A DNA stretch of 23,044 nt from an uncultured Asticcacaulis sp. (lineage in GTDB: Bacteria > Pseudomonadota > Alphaproteobacteria > Caulobacterales > Caulobacteraceae): assembly GCA_946480525.1 (NCBI GenBank), contig CAMLLA010000014.1:1-23044 (forward strand), read 5' to 3'. The notes beneath the pieces were generated by a model that had not been told where the DNA came from, did not search any database, and worked only from the letters and a program-made list of their open reading frames with translations. Below are positions 21,543 to 23,044 of this stretch, piece by piece. The position numbers and the translations under genes are program-made. Numbering within the stretch: the stretch's first letter is position 1; each line of letters starts with the position of its first letter.

Positions 21543-21875
21543 GACGCCCTCCTTAATGCCTCTTTTGCCGCCCTGGCCGATCCCACGCGCCGTGAGGTGC
21601 TGGCGCTGCTCGGGCAGGCAGACGCTTCGATCACCGACCTGGCCGACAGGTTCCACATGACGCTGACGGGCATGAAGAAGCACGTCGGCGTTCTGGAAAA
21701 GGCCGGGTTGGTCACTACCGAAAAGGTCGGGCGGGTAAGGACCTGCCGGCTGGGCCAGCGCGCAATGGCGGAAGAGGCGGCCTGGATCGCGCGCCAGCAA
21801 CGGATGTGGGCCGAACGGTTCGACGCCCTGGACGATATTGTCGAAGAATTGAAACACGCGGAGACACGCAAATGA
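21531..21875 (+). CDS. ArsR-family winged-helix repressor (SdpR-like)
   Basis: 114 residues. FAALADPTRREVLALLG (12-28), ITDLADRFHMTLTGMKKHVGVLEKAGLV (34-61) and VGRVRTCRLG (66-75) make a typical ArsR helix-turn-helix with wing. There are no Cys pairs for metal sensing. This fits the subgroup found beside SRPBCC genes. The start at 21531 matches the usual M-V-x-Y opening of relatives and lies inside the operator palindrome; no ribosome binding site precedes it, so a leaderless message is likely. Its stop overlaps the SRPBCC start as ATGA. Confidence 0.92.
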   Translation: MVQYDALLNASFAALADPTRREVLALLGQADASITDLADRFHMTLTGMKKHVGVLEKAGLVTTEKVGRVRTCRLGQRAMAEEAAWIARQQRMWAERFDALDDIVEELKHAETRK

Positions 21876-22354
21876 CCACCCCCGATAGCCGCACCACCGC
21901 CGAACGGATCTCCGATCGCGAATTCGTCGTGACACGGACCGTCAACGGCCCGGCGCACATCGTCTACAAGGCCTGGAGCGATCCTGAACTGTTCCGCCGC
22001 TGGTGGACACCGAAGTCATTCGGCATGACCATATTGTCGTGCGAAATGGATGTGCGCACCGGCGGCGGCTATCGTCTGGTCATCAGTCACCCCGCCATGG
22101 GCGAACCGATGGCCTTTTTCGGCCGATATATCGAGGTGGTGCCGAACGAACGCATTGTCTGGACGAACGAGGAAGGCGACGAAGAGGGCGCCGTCACGAC
22201 GGTCACGTTCAAGCCCACCGGCGATATGACCCTGGTCACCTGGCACGACCTCTATCCGTCGAAGGAGGCGCTGGATGAGGCCATGGTGTCCGGCGCCACC
22301 AGCGGGTTCGACGAGCAGTTCAGCCAGCTGGAAGCGGTGCTGGGCGATTCATAG
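21872..22354 (+). CDS. SRPBCC / AHSA1-domain protein
   Basis: 160 residues from the ATG overlapping the repressor stop by 4 bases. The START-like AHSA1 fold is recognised from FVVTRTVNGPAHIVYKAWSD (18-37), FRRWWTPKSF (41-50), a central FFGRYIEVVPNERIVWT stretch and a final helix FDEQFSQLEAVL. This superfamily binds hydrophobic ligands in a deep cavity. No catalytic residues are evident. The pairing with an ArsR-type repressor is very common and suggests the protein is co-expressed when a small molecule relieves repression; the ligand is unknown. Confidence 0.92.
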   Translation: MTTPDSRTTAERISDREFVVTRTVNGPAHIVYKAWSDPELFRRWWTPKSFGMTILSCEMDVRTGGGYRLVISHPAMGEPMAFFGRYIEVVPNERIVWTNEEGDEEGAVTTVTFKPTGDMTLVTWHDLYPSKEALDEAMVSGATSGFDEQFSQLEAVLGDS

Positions 22355-22391
22355 ATCAGGTTTGTTAAGCCCGGTGGTGTAGACTTCGGGC

Positions 22392-22562
22392 ATGACGCTC
22401 GAACACTGCCACAAGATCATCCTGTTGTACCGGCTGCGCGGCCGCGCGCGCGACATGATGCAGGCGCAGCAGACCGCCGGCAATCGCGCCGCAGCCGAGG
22501 TCTATGGCAAGATCGACGCCTGGCTGGAAACCCTGATGACCCGGGCCACGGCCAGGCGGTAG
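22392..22562 (+). CDS. Small hypothetical protein, 56 residues
   Basis: The frame opens with MTLEHCHKIILLYRLRGRARD and continues as an Ala/Gln/Arg-rich helix that includes AEVYGKIDAWLETLM. It is basic, predicted to be helical throughout, without signal or membrane segment. It fills the gap between the SRPBCC stop and the convergent gene, ending one base before that gene's stop at 22564. The upstream sequence CTTCGGGC gives only a weak ribosome binding site. I do not recognise the family; the helical regularity and snug fit favour a real gene, but a chance frame cannot be excluded. Confidence 0.5.
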   Translation: MTLEHCHKIILLYRLRGRARDMMQAQQTAGNRAAAEVYGKIDAWLETLMTRATARR

Positions 22563-22563
22563 C

Positions 22564-23044
22564 TTAAGGTGAGGGGGTGGCGGGAACAGGTGCCGTCACC
22601 TCCACACGATCAGGGACGAAATCAACGATCGTCACCTTCTTGTCGGCCGTGTCCTGGATAAACTGCAAGGTTGCGGTGCCAACCTTGAGGGTGGCCATAC
22701 CATTGGCGGCGCGCTTCAGTTCCAGCGTCTGGGCCGTGCGGCCATCCGACTGCCAGTCTAGCCTGAGCAATGACTTGCTCCAGCGGGCCTGGGTCAGGAC
22801 GAACTTGAAGTCGTGGTCGAACTTGATATCGGCCGGCTCGAGCGCCGGCATGTGGAAGACGCTGCTTTTATCGGTCGTAAAGGTATAGGTCAGCGGTGCA
22901 TTGGACGTGACGATCACCTCGGTCACCCGTTCCTTGCGGAACGGATGGCGGCCGTAGCAGGTCGGATAGCCATAGGTTTCGCGCGGGTTTTTCTTGCTGA
23001 AGAAGCAGGTCAGGTTCGACCCTTCGGGCGTCGCCTGAAAGCCG
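22564..23044 (-). CDS. Hypothetical protein, 5' end cut by the window edge
   Basis: The minus-strand frame is open from the edge to TAA at 22564-22566, giving 159 visible residues. The visible part starts with a Cys-containing segment (TCFFSKKNPRETYGYPTCYG). A beta-rich domain follows, with regular strands such as YTFTTDKSSVFHMP, FKFVLTQARW and LRLDWQSDGR, and it ends in a Pro/Ala/Thr tail. The pattern suggests a small exported beta-sandwich or lipoprotein-like protein, but the N-terminus is missing. A GTG at 22926 could be taken as a start, but the frame upstream looks equally coding and has no ribosome binding site there. Confidence 0.65.
   Translation of the reverse strand, partial: GFQATPEGSNLTCFFSKKNPRETYGYPTCYGRHPFRKERVTEVIVTSNAPLTYTFTTDKSSVFHMPALEPADIKFDHDFKFVLTQARWSKSLLRLDWQSDGRTAQTLELKRAANGMATLKVGTATLQFIQDTADKKVTIVDFVPDRVEVTAPVPATPSP

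Noticed and set aside
1..23044. Integrated mobile element or genomic island
   Set aside because: No integrase, transposase, tRNA target or flanking direct repeats were seen, and base composition looks even apart from short intergenic AT-richer stretches.

Overview
This is a gene-dense, GC-rich window with dyad-rich intergenic gaps, typical of an alphaproteobacterium. The mix of DUF805, Sel1-repeat, RTX, split YeeE/YedE, BlaI/M56 and ArsR-SRPBCC genes fits a free-living Caulobacterales-type bacterium such as an Asticcacaulis relative. That assignment is inference from gene content only. No rRNA, tRNA, CRISPR array, transposase, integrase or phage gene was seen, and both edges cut through a minus-strand gene.

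Layout. Positions 1-4757 hold cell-envelope and secreted proteins: a partial exported protein, a broken short RTX gene with two lesions, a Sel1-repeat protein, a divergent M23 peptidase and an 85-residue single-pass membrane protein. Positions 4758-6839 encode a large beta-helix plus RTX protein that looks like a type I secretion substrate. Positions 7136-9081 encode a LytS/LytTR-type two-component pair. Divergent from it, 9241-13028 is a compact five-gene sulfur operon in which every gene overlaps the next by 4 or 7 bases: periplasmic rhodanese, two half-size YeeE/YedE transporters, an exported rhodanese-like protein lacking the catalytic Cys, and a PLP enzyme resembling the desulfurase domain of molybdenum-cofactor sulfurase. 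DUF805 and PhnB-like VOC genes follow.

Positions 14265-16845 (minus) carry a S41/IRBP-like peptidase and, 52 bases downstream, a two-domain protein joining a Cys-less peroxiredoxin fold to a 2-oxoglutarate/Fe(II) dioxygenase. Divergent from these, 17108-20249 reads BlaI-type repressor, M56 antirepressor and serine beta-lactamase-like hydrolase, with two operator-like dyads 20 bp apart at the promoter. The M56 protein has no penicillin-binding sensor domain and ends in eight tandem hexapeptides. Positions 20489-21346 encode an exported alpha/beta hydrolase. Positions 21531-22354 are an ArsR-SRPBCC pair whose promoter, 24-bp operator and start codon coincide, suggesting a leaderless message. 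A 56-residue hypothetical protein and a partial exported-type gene close the window.

The strongest candidates for something not well described are the sulfur operon, the sensor-less BlaR-type protein with its repeat tail, the peroxiredoxin/dioxygenase fusion, and a family of palindromic 3'-end repeats seen twice.
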